Assembly (NCBI GenBank): GCA_944392125.1 | Contig: CALXVP010000010.1 | Span: 1 to 54,756 of the forward strand | Length of the DNA stretch: 54,756 nucleotides | Origin: an uncultured Alphaproteobacteria bacterium | GTDB lineage: Bacteria > Pseudomonadota > Alphaproteobacteria > CAAHEQ01 > UBA3637 | Direction: 5' to 3' | Shown here: positions 26,559-35,070 of the stretch, in pieces | Layout: each line of letters starts with the position of its first letter | How positions within the stretch are numbered: position 1 is the first letter of the stretch | Notes under the pieces: model-generated | What the model saw: only the letters and a program-made list of their open reading frames with translations | What the model was told of the DNA's origin: nothing | Database searches by the model: none | Made by a program: the position numbers and the translations under genes

Positions 26559-27896
26559 TTACTTCTTTACGGCTACTTTATCACAAACAAATTCGCCTGA
26601 CAAGGAGGTAGCGCTTGCTTTTTTGATTTTTAACGGCACAATTTGATTTAAGAATCGTTCATCGGCATTGACGTGTGTTGTTTGTAAATAGGGTGTATAT
26701 CCGATGAGTTGGCCTTTTCGTTTTCCTTTTTCCGTTAACAAAACGGGCACTTCTTTCCCCACCATGGCTTCATAGGCTTGCTTTTGTTGTTGCAGTAGTA
26801 ACTCTTGAAGCCGAATTAAACGCTCCGTCTTAATTTCTTCCGATACTTGATTTTTCATTAAGGCAGCCGGTGTGCCGGGGCGCGGACTGTATTTAAAAGA
26901 GTAAGAAGAACCATACCCAACTTCTTTCACCACGCGCAATGTTTCTTCAAAATCTTCTTCCGTTTCGCCCGGGAAGCCCACGATAAAGTCGGACGATATG
27001 GCAATATCCGGTCGTGCCGTGCGGAAACGGTTGATAATTTCAATATATTGTTCTGCGGTATACTGTCGGTTCATGGCTTTCAGAATTTTATTACTGCCCG
27101 ATTGAATCGGTAAATGAATATACGGCATCAATTTTTCCACTTCGGCATGAGCGCGCACTAAATTTTCCGTAATTTTGGAAGGATAAGAGGTGGTATATCG
27201 AATCCGCTCCAATCCGTCAATTTCGGCAACGCGACGAATTAATTCCCCTAAATCCGATGCTCCTTCGCCATGCCAACAATTAACATTTTGCCCGAGCAAC
27301 ATAATTTCTTTGGCGCCGGATTCAACCAAATCGCGCGCTTCCGCAATAATTTCATCGGCGGGACGCGAGTATTCACATCCTCTGGTATAAGGCACAACGC
27401 AATACGTGCAAAAATTATCGCACCCTTCTTGAATGGCCAAAAAGGCGGAGGCGGAAGTTGCATGCGTTTTCGGCAAGTAATCAAATTTGGAATCAGCCGG
27501 GAAGTTTGCTTCCAAAACACGCCCCTTTTTGCGATTATAGTGCGCAACGATTTCGGGCAAACGGTGGTAATTTTGCGGTCCGACGGCAATATCTATGGCG
27601 TGAGCGCGTTGTAAAATCTCTTCGCCCTCTGCTTGGACAACGCAACCCGCCACAATAATCAATGTATCTTGTCCGTTTTGAGCGCGTTGCTTTTTGATTT
27701 CGTTTAACCGTCCGATTTCCGAAAACAATTTTTCGGCGGCTTTTTCGCGGATATGGCATGTATTCAATAACAAAATATCGCCTTCCTCGGGAGATTGCGT
27801 TTCTTCATACCCGAGCGAACCGAGCGCATCCCGCATGCGGGCGGAATCGTAAATATTCATCTGACATCCGAATGTTTTAATATAAACCTTACTCAC
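26559..27896 (-). CDS. miaB: tRNA-2-methylthio-N6-dimethylallyladenosine synthase
   Basis: The 445-residue radical-SAM enzyme methylthiolates i6A37 in tRNAs reading UNN codons. The first cluster uses the cysteines in FGCQMN, NTCHIR and AGCVVQ. The radical-SAM cluster is GCDNFCTYCVVPYTRG near residue 160. A C-terminal TRAM domain (about 380-440) is present. Length and motif spelling are those of MiaB. It lies 15 bp after the Sel1-like gene and heads the conserved miaB-phoH-ybeY-corC block. Confidence 0.97.
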   Translation of the reverse strand: MSKVYIKTFGCQMNIYDSARMRDALGSLGYEETQSPEEGDILLLNTCHIREKAAEKLFSEIGRLNEIKKQRAQNGQDTLIIVAGCVVQAEGEEILQRAHAIDIAVGPQNYHRLPEIVAHYNRKKGRVLEANFPADSKFDYLPKTHATSASAFLAIQEGCDNFCTYCVVPYTRGCEYSRPADEIIAEARDLVESGAKEIMLLGQNVNCWHGEGASDLGELIRRVAEIDGLERIRYTTSYPSKITENLVRAHAEVEKLMPYIHLPIQSGSNKILKAMNRQYTAEQYIEIINRFRTARPDIAISSDFIVGFPGETEEDFEETLRVVKEVGYGSSYSFKYSPRPGTPAALMKNQVSEEIKTERLIRLQELLLQQQKQAYEAMVGKEVPVLLTEKGKRKGQLIGYTPYLQTTHVNADERFLNQIVPLKIKKASATSLSGEFVCDKVAVKK

Positions 27897-27911
27897 AATT
27901 TAATTCTCCTG

Positions 27912-28724
27912 TTAACGTAGATATTCCTTTACTTTTTCTTTTAATTTGCTGACGGCTTGTCCGCGTTCAAAAGCATCGGCGCGCCCTTTTTCGGGGTAGA
28001 CGGCTTGCATAAATGATTTATATTCATCAACCGTTAAAACTTCTTTGGCCGTTTCTTTCATTTTTTGCTGTTTCCAAAGACTTGCTTGACGCAAAATTTC
28101 TCGCTTGCGAGCAGGGTCAATTTTATATTGCTCCGATAAGATACGTGCTTCGGCGCTGGATTTTTGCGTTGTGGGGTAATACCACTTTTGATCGGGGCTT
28201 TCCGCAGCCAACAAAAGCAATGCGTATGGGTGCAGTAATTCGCCTTTAAAAAGCATACCTCTGCTTTTCATCATAGTAGTCATTTGACTCATATATTGCG
28301 CCACAATGGGGCGTTCGGCATCGTTGGAATCCATTTGCAACAGTATTTTTGCCAATGTTGTTTGCGCATAGGCATTGCCGTTTTCGGCGGCTAAATGATA
28401 ATAAAACAACATTTTCATTTTTTCCTGAGCTGTGGCATTTTCTTTATTTTGATAGTATTGCGCCAAACGAATTTGGGCATTTTCTTCATTTTCGCCGATA
28501 GCACAAAAAGCATACGCCTGAACGGCGCTTTCCATGCCTTTTGTTTTGAGCAAATTATCGCCTTGCGGACAAGAGGCTTCGGCAGTTAAAATGTATCCCG
28601 CAACGGCAATGCCGAAAATCCCTGCAAACGCCAAAAAACATAAATGCCAATGGCCGGGGATGAAAAAATCTTTAAGCCATGATGCCGAAAAAAAAGTGCG
28701 TTTTCGGTCGGTTTTATTAGTCAT
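27912..28724 (-). CDS. Membrane-anchored Sel1/TPR-like protein
   Basis: I chose the ATG at 28724 (270 residues), which overlaps the preceding gene's stop by 8 bp. A start three codons earlier is possible. One membrane helix (about residues 25-48, LCFLAFAGIFGIAVAGYIL) is followed by a periplasmic helical part. ENAQIRLAQYYQNKENAT and YYHLAAENGNAYAQTTLAKI are Sel1-like repeats, usually protein-protein adaptors. The C-terminal ~100 residues are charged and unrecognised. The specific role is unknown. It lies between a zinc-ribbon membrane protein and miaB, probably in the same transcript. Confidence 0.78.
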   Translation of the reverse strand: MTNKTDRKRTFFSASWLKDFFIPGHWHLCFLAFAGIFGIAVAGYILTAEASCPQGDNLLKTKGMESAVQAYAFCAIGENEENAQIRLAQYYQNKENATAQEKMKMLFYYHLAAENGNAYAQTTLAKILLQMDSNDAERPIVAQYMSQMTTMMKSRGMLFKGELLHPYALLLLAAESPDQKWYYPTTQKSSAEARILSEQYKIDPARKREILRQASLWKQQKMKETAKEVLTVDEYKSFMQAVYPEKGRADAFERGQAVSKLKEKVKEYLR

Positions 28725-30681
28725 CAAACACAACCTCCACCCGACTCACTTCCTGCGGTGCCGGCACAACGCTTGAAAAGAAAGGTTGCACGGAATTGCC
28801 CTCTATTTGCGGTTGTGATACGATGATTCTCTTGCGTGCAACAACCATATCATTTTCATCATACACAACGGCTTTAATTTCGGGAATAACCAGCGTTGTT
28901 AATTCGGTATTCGCAATTTCTCCTTTGATCAATAAGCGCATTGTTCCCGCCTCGTTCGGCGCAACGGAATAGGAGATATTTTGTATTTTTAACATATTGG
29001 CAATTTCGGCAACCGATGGTGTGGCACGTTCGGCAAGCGGTGCAAATGATGGCGGAACAACGGCTTGTTCACGCACAATCTGAACAGACTGTTCGGCCGG
29101 TATCGCTTCTTGTATGCCCGATTCATTTGCCGTTTGGGTTGATTGGGTTTCCGAATTGGTATTTGTATTTACGGTTGCATTTGTATTTGTATTTGTATTT
29201 GCATCGGTATTGGCATTAGCATTGGCATTTGTTCCTGCCTTTGGCAAGGCCGATTCACTCAAATTCGGTAAGCCTTGTTGCATCAAGCCTGTAGTTTGAT
29301 CCGCATTTGCGTTCATCGGAACGGCCGGCGCACTCGGTGCAGTGTTGGTCGGAATTACCGCGGTGTTCGTTTCGGCACGCACGGCATTCGGTGCCGTATT
29401 CGCAACCGTATTCGGTGCGGTGTTTTCTGTGGCGCTTGTCATCACTTTCGTTGCAACACCTGCTGATTTATTTGCGTCGACGCGTGCTTTTGCTTTTTCG
29501 GCAGATACGGTTGTTGCCTTCTCTGCCGATTGCGTGTTGGGCAAAATGCGTTTATTACCCGTTTGTTGTGTTTCTTTTACAACAGTTGAATTTTGGGGGG
29601 CAACTTTTGCGTTTTTTGGCGCGGTATTTGTTTGCTTTGGCGCAGAAGTTGTTTGCTTTTCCGAGGTTGCACGTTTTTGCGATGTTGCTTCATTTACCTT
29701 GTTTACGGCAGGAGCAGTATTATTTTTTGTTGTCGATGTCGTTAAAGAGGCGGAAGCCGTTTCTTTTTCTGTGTTGGCAGGCGAAGTCGCCGTTTTATCC
29801 AACTGATTAAGAATAAACGAATCCAACTGATTTAACAGAAAATCTTTTTGCGCATAAGCGCCGTAGCAAATTCCTCCGGCAACGCATAGCCAGAAAAGTG
29901 TTCCGAGAAATGATGATTTTTTCTTGGGCTGACTGACCGGTTTAAATTCTTCCGGCAGAGAATCCAAACGCGCATTCGGATCCGGTTTTTCGCCGGCCAG
30001 CAATGAAAGCGGTTCTTCAAAACGCGGTTCACCGCCATGAAGCGCCGGCTCGTCGGCAAAAAATGCCGGTGCTTGCAGGGGTGCAGTCGTTGCGTTTGGT
30101 TGTGTGGGTTGCACGGCAGGCGTTGGATTTTGTATCGTTCCTGCTCCTGCTCCTGCTCCTGCTCCTGCGCTTATTCCTGCCCCCGCATGACCTGGAATGC
30201 CGAACAAAACGGCAGGTGATACGGGCGGTGTTTGCGTTTGCTGGTTGTTTGTCTGAATGCTCGGGGTTGCTTGAACAGGGGTAGCTTTCGGCTGTTGTGC
30301 GGGTGCTGTGCGCATCATTTGCGCATAAGCCGACTCGTTTGGTATTGGTTTTGCCTGATAAGGTGGTTCAATGCGCATGGCCGAATCGGTGCGAACGGCT
30401 GGCTCAATTTGCGGTTGCGTCATAGGTGCATGTGGTGCAGGGTGGGTATTTATCGGCATGCGTCGGGCGTTTTGTTGCTCCGTGGCAGGTTGCATGGTTG
30501 CCTGCATAACGGCGGAAACGGTTGGGATAATTTCCGATTCCTCTTCCCCCGCAGAAGTATTTCCTTGATCTAAAACAAAATAGTTTTCGCAAGCGGAACA
30601 GTGAAATTTTTGCCCTTTTTGAATGCGAATTTCATCCGAAATCGCATATTGGGCAAAACATTTTGGACATACGATCAACAT
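28717..30681 (-). CDS. Zinc-ribbon (MJ0042-type) and DUF3426-like membrane protein
   Basis: The 654-residue protein starts with a zinc ribbon, CPKCFAQYAI then FHCSACENYF (Cys pairs at 5/8 and 33/36 or so), of the MJ0042/finger-like type common in proteobacteria. A long Gln/Pro/Ala/Thr region follows. One membrane helix (about 258-278, FLGTLFWLCVAGGICYGAYA) separates it from a repetitive Asn/Thr/Ala stretch. The final ~110 residues resemble DUF3426, a beta-sandwich often paired with such zinc ribbons (IQNISYSVAPNEAG ... LVIPEIKAVVYDEN). The function of this family is not established. It heads the long minus-strand series and has a promoter just upstream. Confidence 0.82.
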   Translation of the reverse strand: MLIVCPKCFAQYAISDEIRIQKGQKFHCSACENYFVLDQGNTSAGEEESEIIPTVSAVMQATMQPATEQQNARRMPINTHPAPHAPMTQPQIEPAVRTDSAMRIEPPYQAKPIPNESAYAQMMRTAPAQQPKATPVQATPSIQTNNQQTQTPPVSPAVLFGIPGHAGAGISAGAGAGAGAGTIQNPTPAVQPTQPNATTAPLQAPAFFADEPALHGGEPRFEEPLSLLAGEKPDPNARLDSLPEEFKPVSQPKKKSSFLGTLFWLCVAGGICYGAYAQKDFLLNQLDSFILNQLDKTATSPANTEKETASASLTTSTTKNNTAPAVNKVNEATSQKRATSEKQTTSAPKQTNTAPKNAKVAPQNSTVVKETQQTGNKRILPNTQSAEKATTVSAEKAKARVDANKSAGVATKVMTSATENTAPNTVANTAPNAVRAETNTAVIPTNTAPSAPAVPMNANADQTTGLMQQGLPNLSESALPKAGTNANANANTDANTNTNTNATVNTNTNSETQSTQTANESGIQEAIPAEQSVQIVREQAVVPPSFAPLAERATPSVAEIANMLKIQNISYSVAPNEAGTMRLLIKGEIANTELTTLVIPEIKAVVYDENDMVVARKRIIVSQPQIEGNSVQPFFSSVVPAPQEVSRVEVVFDD

Positions 30682-30716
30682 TTATCTTTCCCTTTTCAAA
30701 AAAATAGTGTAAGTAT

Positions 30717-30745
30717 TATATATACGATTTTGAAAAAAGAAACAA
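30717..30745 (-). promoter_or_regulatory. Sigma-70 promoter of the zinc-ribbon gene and long operon
   Basis: On the minus strand TTGTTT (30740-30745), 17-bp spacer, TATATA (30717-30722). Transcription would start about 29 nt before the ATG. The region is shared with the divergent ftsE gene, for which I see only weaker boxes. Confidence 0.6.
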
Positions 30746-30769
30746 CTATTTTTAAGAAGGAAGATAAAA

Positions 30770-31534
30770 GTGTTTGAACACAATAAACTTTCATCGCCCG
30801 TCGCGGAGTTTAACGGCGTTTCTTTTCGTTACGGAACGGGCTCTGAGATTTTAAAAGATATTCAATTAACGCTTGATCCCGGTTCGTTTCATTTTATGAC
30901 GGGGGAAAGCGGCGCCGGTAAAACCTCTTTATTAAGTTTACTTTATATGAATCATTTGCCGACACGGGGGCGCGTTCGCTTGTTCGGAAAAGCGGTAGAT
31001 ACCTTATCGCATGCCGAAAAGGCACAAATTCGGCGTCAAATCGGGGTTGTTTTCCAAGATTATCGGTTGTTGGCGCACTTAAATGCTTTTGATAACGTGG
31101 CATTACCGTTGCGAATTGCAGGCGTGCGGGAATCGGAAATTAAAAGACACGTGAGCGAATTACTGGCATGGGTTGGATTGGAAAAACAATTAAGGGCGTT
31201 TCCCGAAGAACTTTCCGGCGGGGAAAAGCAACGAATCGCCATTGCCCGAGCCGTTATCAACCGCCCGCAGTTGTTGGTCGCCGATGAGCCGACGGGGAAT
31301 GTGGACGATGCCATGGCAAAACGGTTGCTGTATTTATTTTTGGAATTAAATAAACTCGGCACAACGATTGTGATTGCCACACACAACCAAGCGTTGGTAA
31401 GGCATTTCGGCTTTGATGAACTTCACTTATCGCACGGGCGTATCCAGCGCATTACGGCGTCAACACGCGTCGGAAATATGCCCCATGGTAACGCCGGACA
31501 ACGAGGTGTATCAGAGCAGGGAGGTGAAGCATGA
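30770..31534 (+). CDS. ftsE: Cell-division ABC transporter ATP-binding protein FtsE
   Basis: FtsE is the ATPase of the FtsEX complex that controls septal peptidoglycan hydrolases. Walker A is GESGAGKTS near residue 45. The signature LSGGEKQRIAIARA and Walker B LLVADEPTGNVD near 165 are intact, and the Q-loop reads VVFQDYRLL. The start codon is GTG, with AAGGAAG upstream. The 254 residues exceed the usual ~225 because of a C-terminal extension of about 30 residues rich in Gly, Arg and Ser. Its stop overlaps the ftsX ATG (ATGA). Confidence 0.95.
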   Translation: MFEHNKLSSPVAEFNGVSFRYGTGSEILKDIQLTLDPGSFHFMTGESGAGKTSLLSLLYMNHLPTRGRVRLFGKAVDTLSHAEKAQIRRQIGVVFQDYRLLAHLNAFDNVALPLRIAGVRESEIKRHVSELLAWVGLEKQLRAFPEELSGGEKQRIAIARAVINRPQLLVADEPTGNVDDAMAKRLLYLFLELNKLGTTIVIATHNQALVRHFGFDELHLSHGRIQRITASTRVGNMPHGNAGQRGVSEQGGEA

Positions 31535-32424
31535 GAAAACCGTCGGACATTCCTTTTGCGCAAGATTCATCGCGATTTTTTGTCGGGTGGATTAGCATGT
31601 TAATGGTATTTATCGCAACCTTGATGTGTGCCTTTGCGCTCATCACGTATTCTTCCGTGCAAGCGTGGCATGAAAATATATCGGGTTCGCTCACGGTTCA
31701 AATTCCGTCTTATGATAAGGAGGGGAAATCACGGAAAGATGTGTTGCAAAACGATATAGAAACCGCTTTGACGATTTTACGCTCAACCGACGGGATTACG
31801 GGTGCGAATGTGTTGGACGATAGTCAAATGGATTTATTGATGGCTCCATGGATGGGCGATCAGGTGGCAACAAGCGAATTGCCGTTGCCGAAGATTATAG
31901 ATGTATCGGTTGATACGCATCACTTGCCCGATTTGGCGCAAATCAAGGCGGATTTGGCAGAACAAGTGCCACTGGCCATGTTAGACAGTCATCGGGTAGC
32001 GTTGGCGGATTTGGTAGATTTGGCGTATAATGTGATTAAACTCGTCGGCGGGGTATTGCTGTTATTGTTGGTAAGCATGGCATTTTCCATTATGTTTGTT
32101 ACGCAATCGGGGCTAAAAGTGCATCAACAGGTGATTGCGCTGATTCACTTAATGGGCGCGGGCGATTTTTATATTACACGTCAATTTGCGAATCGCAGTT
32201 TTGTGATTTCGTTAACGGGAAGTCTGATTGGTTTTGCATTGGCTTTACCGGTTATGATGGGGTTTGCGTATTGTTTAAATAATCTAACGGGAAGTTTTAT
32301 TTTAATCCCCGCTTTATCGGGCATGCAATGGGGCGTGTTAATATCCATTCCGTTTTTGGCGGCGATATTGGCTTATTTAACGGCATTCAGAACGGTTTGG
32401 TCGGCGCTGAAAAAAAGTGTATAG
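31531..32424 (+). CDS. ftsX: Cell-division membrane protein FtsX
   Basis: The 297-residue protein has the FtsX topology: a first helix (about 24-45), a periplasmic loop of ~120 residues (GSLTVQIPSYDKEG ...), then three more helices in the C-terminal half. The cytosolic link INLM-like segment is VIALIHLMGAGDFYI. Through FtsE it transmits ATP hydrolysis to periplasmic amidase activators. It overlaps ftsE by 4 bp and precedes the YdcF-like gene by 3 bp, so all are probably one operon. Confidence 0.93.
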   Translation: MRKPSDIPFAQDSSRFFVGWISMLMVFIATLMCAFALITYSSVQAWHENISGSLTVQIPSYDKEGKSRKDVLQNDIETALTILRSTDGITGANVLDDSQMDLLMAPWMGDQVATSELPLPKIIDVSVDTHHLPDLAQIKADLAEQVPLAMLDSHRVALADLVDLAYNVIKLVGGVLLLLLVSMAFSIMFVTQSGLKVHQQVIALIHLMGAGDFYITRQFANRSFVISLTGSLIGFALALPVMMGFAYCLNNLTGSFILIPALSGMQWGVLISIPFLAAILAYLTAFRTVWSALKKSV

Positions 32425-32427
32425 CGA

Positions 32428-33018
32428 ATGAAATTTTTGATAAGACATCTTAAAAATCTTTTTTTATACTGCTTGGCCGTTGTGTTGACGACATGGCTTA
32501 TCGGGTTTGTTGCCTTTTGCGTTTATGCACTGACGTTGCAATCGGATTTGAGCGAAAAGCGTGATGCGGTTGTTGTGTTGACGGGTGGCAGTCAGCGCAT
32601 TGAAACGGGCATTCGCCTGATGGAGCAACAAAACGCCGATTATTTATTGATTTCGGGCGTGAATAAACAAGTGAAACGCGGGGTTTTGTTAAAAGATGTT
32701 TCGCCGGAACAACGCAAAAAAATCACGTTGGGATACGAGGCGGAAGATACGGTCGGCAATGCAAAAGAAATTGATGAATGGATTAAAAAAAAGAAAATCG
32801 GATCAATTTTGCTGGTGACGAGTTTTTATCACATGCCCCGCAGTATTTTTGAAACGGCGCGCCTCAATCCGCATCTCAAAATTGCCCCGCAACCCGTGTT
32901 CCCAAAATCGTTCGGCGATTCGGTAGATTGGATTAAAACAAGGTATGCGTGGCTGTTGTTTTTAGAATATCATAAGTTTATTTTCGTGCATTTAAAGGCA
33001 CTGTGGCAAAGGAGTTAA
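32428..33018 (+). CDS. YdcF/SanA/ElyC-like DUF218 protein
   Basis: The 196-residue protein has an N-terminal membrane helix (about 10-33, LFLYCLAVVLTTWLIGFVAFC) and a DUF218 domain. The domain motifs are AVVVLTGGSQRIETGIRL, LLISGVN, EDTVGNAKEI and LLVTSFYHMPRSI. Relatives SanA and ElyC act in envelope integrity and peptidoglycan or lipid-carrier metabolism; the chemistry is unknown. It is set tightly between ftsX and plsC (3-bp gaps), a placement often seen in alphaproteobacteria and consistent with an envelope role. Confidence 0.88.
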   Translation: MKFLIRHLKNLFLYCLAVVLTTWLIGFVAFCVYALTLQSDLSEKRDAVVVLTGGSQRIETGIRLMEQQNADYLLISGVNKQVKRGVLLKDVSPEQRKKITLGYEAEDTVGNAKEIDEWIKKKKIGSILLVTSFYHMPRSIFETARLNPHLKIAPQPVFPKSFGDSVDWIKTRYAWLLFLEYHKFIFVHLKALWQRS

Positions 33019-33021
33019 AAG

Positions 33022-33768
33022 ATGAAAATGTTAAACGATATCTTTTTGATGATACGCTCGGTATTATATCTGGCAGTTTTGTATATCGGCACGTTGATTA
33101 TGTTGTTTCTTTTTATCCCGACGCTCTTTTTATCCTGCAAACAAGCCGGTTGTTTCCCGCGAACATGGTCTAAAATCATGCCGTTTTTTTTGCGCGTGAT
33201 TTGCGGTGTGCAAGTGCGAATTGAAGGACTTGAAAATTTGCCGAAAGAGAATGGCTATATTGTGGCCTCCAAGCACCAATCAGCGTTGGAAACAATGATT
33301 TTTCACAGCGTGATTCCGAATGCTTTTTATGTGTTGAAACGCGAATTGATGCTTATTCCGTTTGCGGGGATTTATTTCTTAAAAACGGGGTGTATTCCGA
33401 TTGACCGTAAGGGCGGAGCCAAAACAATGCGTCAAATGTTAAAGCGCGTGCAAAAAAGATTAGCGGAAGAGATGAATTTAATTATTTTTCCGGAGGGCAC
33501 ACGCACGGCGCCCGGCACGAAAAAGCCGTATACACCGGGGGTTGCCTTTTTATATGAACAATGCCAAGTTCCCGTTGTGCCGGTTGCATTAAATACGGGA
33601 TATTGTTGGCCGAAAAATAAAACAAAGAAAATTCCGGGGAGAGTAACGGTGCGTATTTTACCGCCGATTGCGCCCGGTATGGAGCGACGCGCTTTTTTAA
33701 ATGAATTATATAAACGGATTGAAACGGCGCAAGATGAATTGCCGAATCCGTTTACCGTATCAAAGTAA
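33022..33768 (+). CDS. plsC: 1-acyl-sn-glycerol-3-phosphate acyltransferase
   Basis: PlsC acylates lysophosphatidic acid to phosphatidic acid at the inner membrane. The 248 residues begin with a hydrophobic segment (about 8-40). Motif I reads KHQSALET, giving H-x4-E rather than the commoner H-x4-D, a variant seen in several PlsC proteins. Motif III is IFPEGTRTAPG near residue 155, and PVVPVALNTG is motif IV. It is the fourth gene of the ftsEX operon. Acyltransferases of other substrates share these motifs, but length and context favour PlsC. Confidence 0.92.
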   Translation: MKMLNDIFLMIRSVLYLAVLYIGTLIMLFLFIPTLFLSCKQAGCFPRTWSKIMPFFLRVICGVQVRIEGLENLPKENGYIVASKHQSALETMIFHSVIPNAFYVLKRELMLIPFAGIYFLKTGCIPIDRKGGAKTMRQMLKRVQKRLAEEMNLIIFPEGTRTAPGTKKPYTPGVAFLYEQCQVPVVPVALNTGYCWPKNKTKKIPGRVTVRILPPIAPGMERRAFLNELYKRIETAQDELPNPFTVSK

Positions 33769-33795
33769 AGCAGAAAGGGAGGGGGAGAAAATCGG

Positions 33796-34896
33796 ATGCA
33801 AATTGAACGAAAAATCGCTTTGGGTGTTTATTCCGATTCGGGATTAAATTCAGTTGAAATGGCACTCCTGCAAACAGATGGGATTGATTTATTTGAAAAA
33901 CCGATTTGTATGACTCGCCCGTATCCCGCAGATTTAAAAGAGCGGATTTACCAATTTATTTTAAAAAAAGATTATACGAATACGCAGGAAATGAAAGAAC
34001 TCGGGAAAGCATTAACGGATTTTCATTTGGCGTGTATTCGGGAATTTTACGAAGCAAATAAACGGGCATTTCCCGAAATTGATGTTATCGGTTATTCGGG
34101 GCATGTTGTGTATTATCGCCCCGATAATAAAGTTTGCATTGCTCTCGGTAATGCGCAATGGATAGCCGATCAAATGCGTGTGCCTGTGATTTCGCAATTT
34201 ATTCAATCCGATTTTACGTCCGGCGGGCAGGGCGGACCTTTATTTGCCTCTTTTTACGGCGCTTTGACGGCAGATATTCAAAAACCGGTGGGAATTTTAT
34301 CATTAGGCGGGATTACCACACTAACGTGCATTGGGGCATTAGGAGAATTACAGGCATTTGATGTGGGTTTGGGAACGGCTCTGTTAGATCACTGGATTTT
34401 TAAGCATACGGGAGCCGAGATGGATTTTGACGGCTTAATTGCCTCAAAAGGTAAAGTGGATCATCGCTTATTAGAGTATTTATTAAAGGATGATTTCTAC
34501 CAAAAGCAACCGCCGAAGACGGCCAACAAAAATGAGTTTGTGGAATTATACGAGCAAGTGCGCGGGTGTTCGGTATCGGACGGTGCCGCGACATTAACGG
34601 CATTGATTGCGCATAGTATTTCCAATGCACGACACTTTTTAACCATTCAACCGCGGGAATGGATTATCATCGGGGGAGGGGTATATAATCCGACATTGGT
34701 GCGACAAATCAAATCCGTATTAAAGGAGCCGGTTCGGACAGGGGAAGAATGCGGATTTGAGAACGATACGTTAAATGCGCAAAGTTATGCGTTTTTAAGT
34801 GTGCGGTCATTGATGGGCCTTCCGATTAGTTTTCCGCAAACGACGGGTGTTTTTGAACCCGTAACGGGTGGTAAACGGTATGAGCCACAGAGTTAA
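33796..34896 (+). CDS. Divergent anhydro-N-acetylmuramic acid kinase (AnmK-like)
   Basis: The 366 residues align over their length with AnmK, which recycles anhydroMurNAc: GGQGGPLFASF, LSLGGITTLT, FDVGLGTALLDHW, GKVDHRLLEYLL, QPPKTANKNEF and IIIGGGVYNPTLV. However, key positions differ. The ATP-loop GxMSGTSxDGxD is GVYSDSGLNSVE, CHGQTV is YSGHVV, and DTGPGN is DVGLGT (the Asp is kept). The late Asp-x-x-Glu-Ala block has lost its Glu. The gene is intact and has a strong AGGGAGGGGGAG ribosome-binding site. It may be an AnmK with altered substrate or a non-catalytic relative. It ends the ftsEX operon. Confidence 0.8.
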   Translation: MQIERKIALGVYSDSGLNSVEMALLQTDGIDLFEKPICMTRPYPADLKERIYQFILKKDYTNTQEMKELGKALTDFHLACIREFYEANKRAFPEIDVIGYSGHVVYYRPDNKVCIALGNAQWIADQMRVPVISQFIQSDFTSGGQGGPLFASFYGALTADIQKPVGILSLGGITTLTCIGALGELQAFDVGLGTALLDHWIFKHTGAEMDFDGLIASKGKVDHRLLEYLLKDDFYQKQPPKTANKNEFVELYEQVRGCSVSDGAATLTALIAHSISNARHFLTIQPREWIIIGGGVYNPTLVRQIKSVLKEPVRTGEECGFENDTLNAQSYAFLSVRSLMGLPISFPQTTGVFEPVTGGKRYEPQS

Positions 34897-34989
34897 TCAG
34901 TATCAGAGTTTTTCAGGACACAAGAAAAAAAATTATTTTAAATTATTCTCGCGCATATTTTTATATGGAAAGTGGAGTGATGTTGAATT

Positions 34990-35025
34990 AAAAAGTAGCT
35001 CCTCATGATAGAGAAACATGAGGAG
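34990..35025 (-). terminator. Terminator of the minus-strand giant pilin-like gene
   Basis: CTCCTCATG and CATGAGGAG (34999-35007 and 35017-35025) form a perfect 9-bp stem with a 9-nt loop. On the minus strand it is followed by CTACTTTTTAATT. It lies 45 bp past the stop codon and may also stop anmK-operon readthrough. Confidence 0.75.
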
Positions 35026-35070
35026 TTAAGTTATGGGTTGCAAAAGTTTTAAATTTTTCTCGGGTGCATA

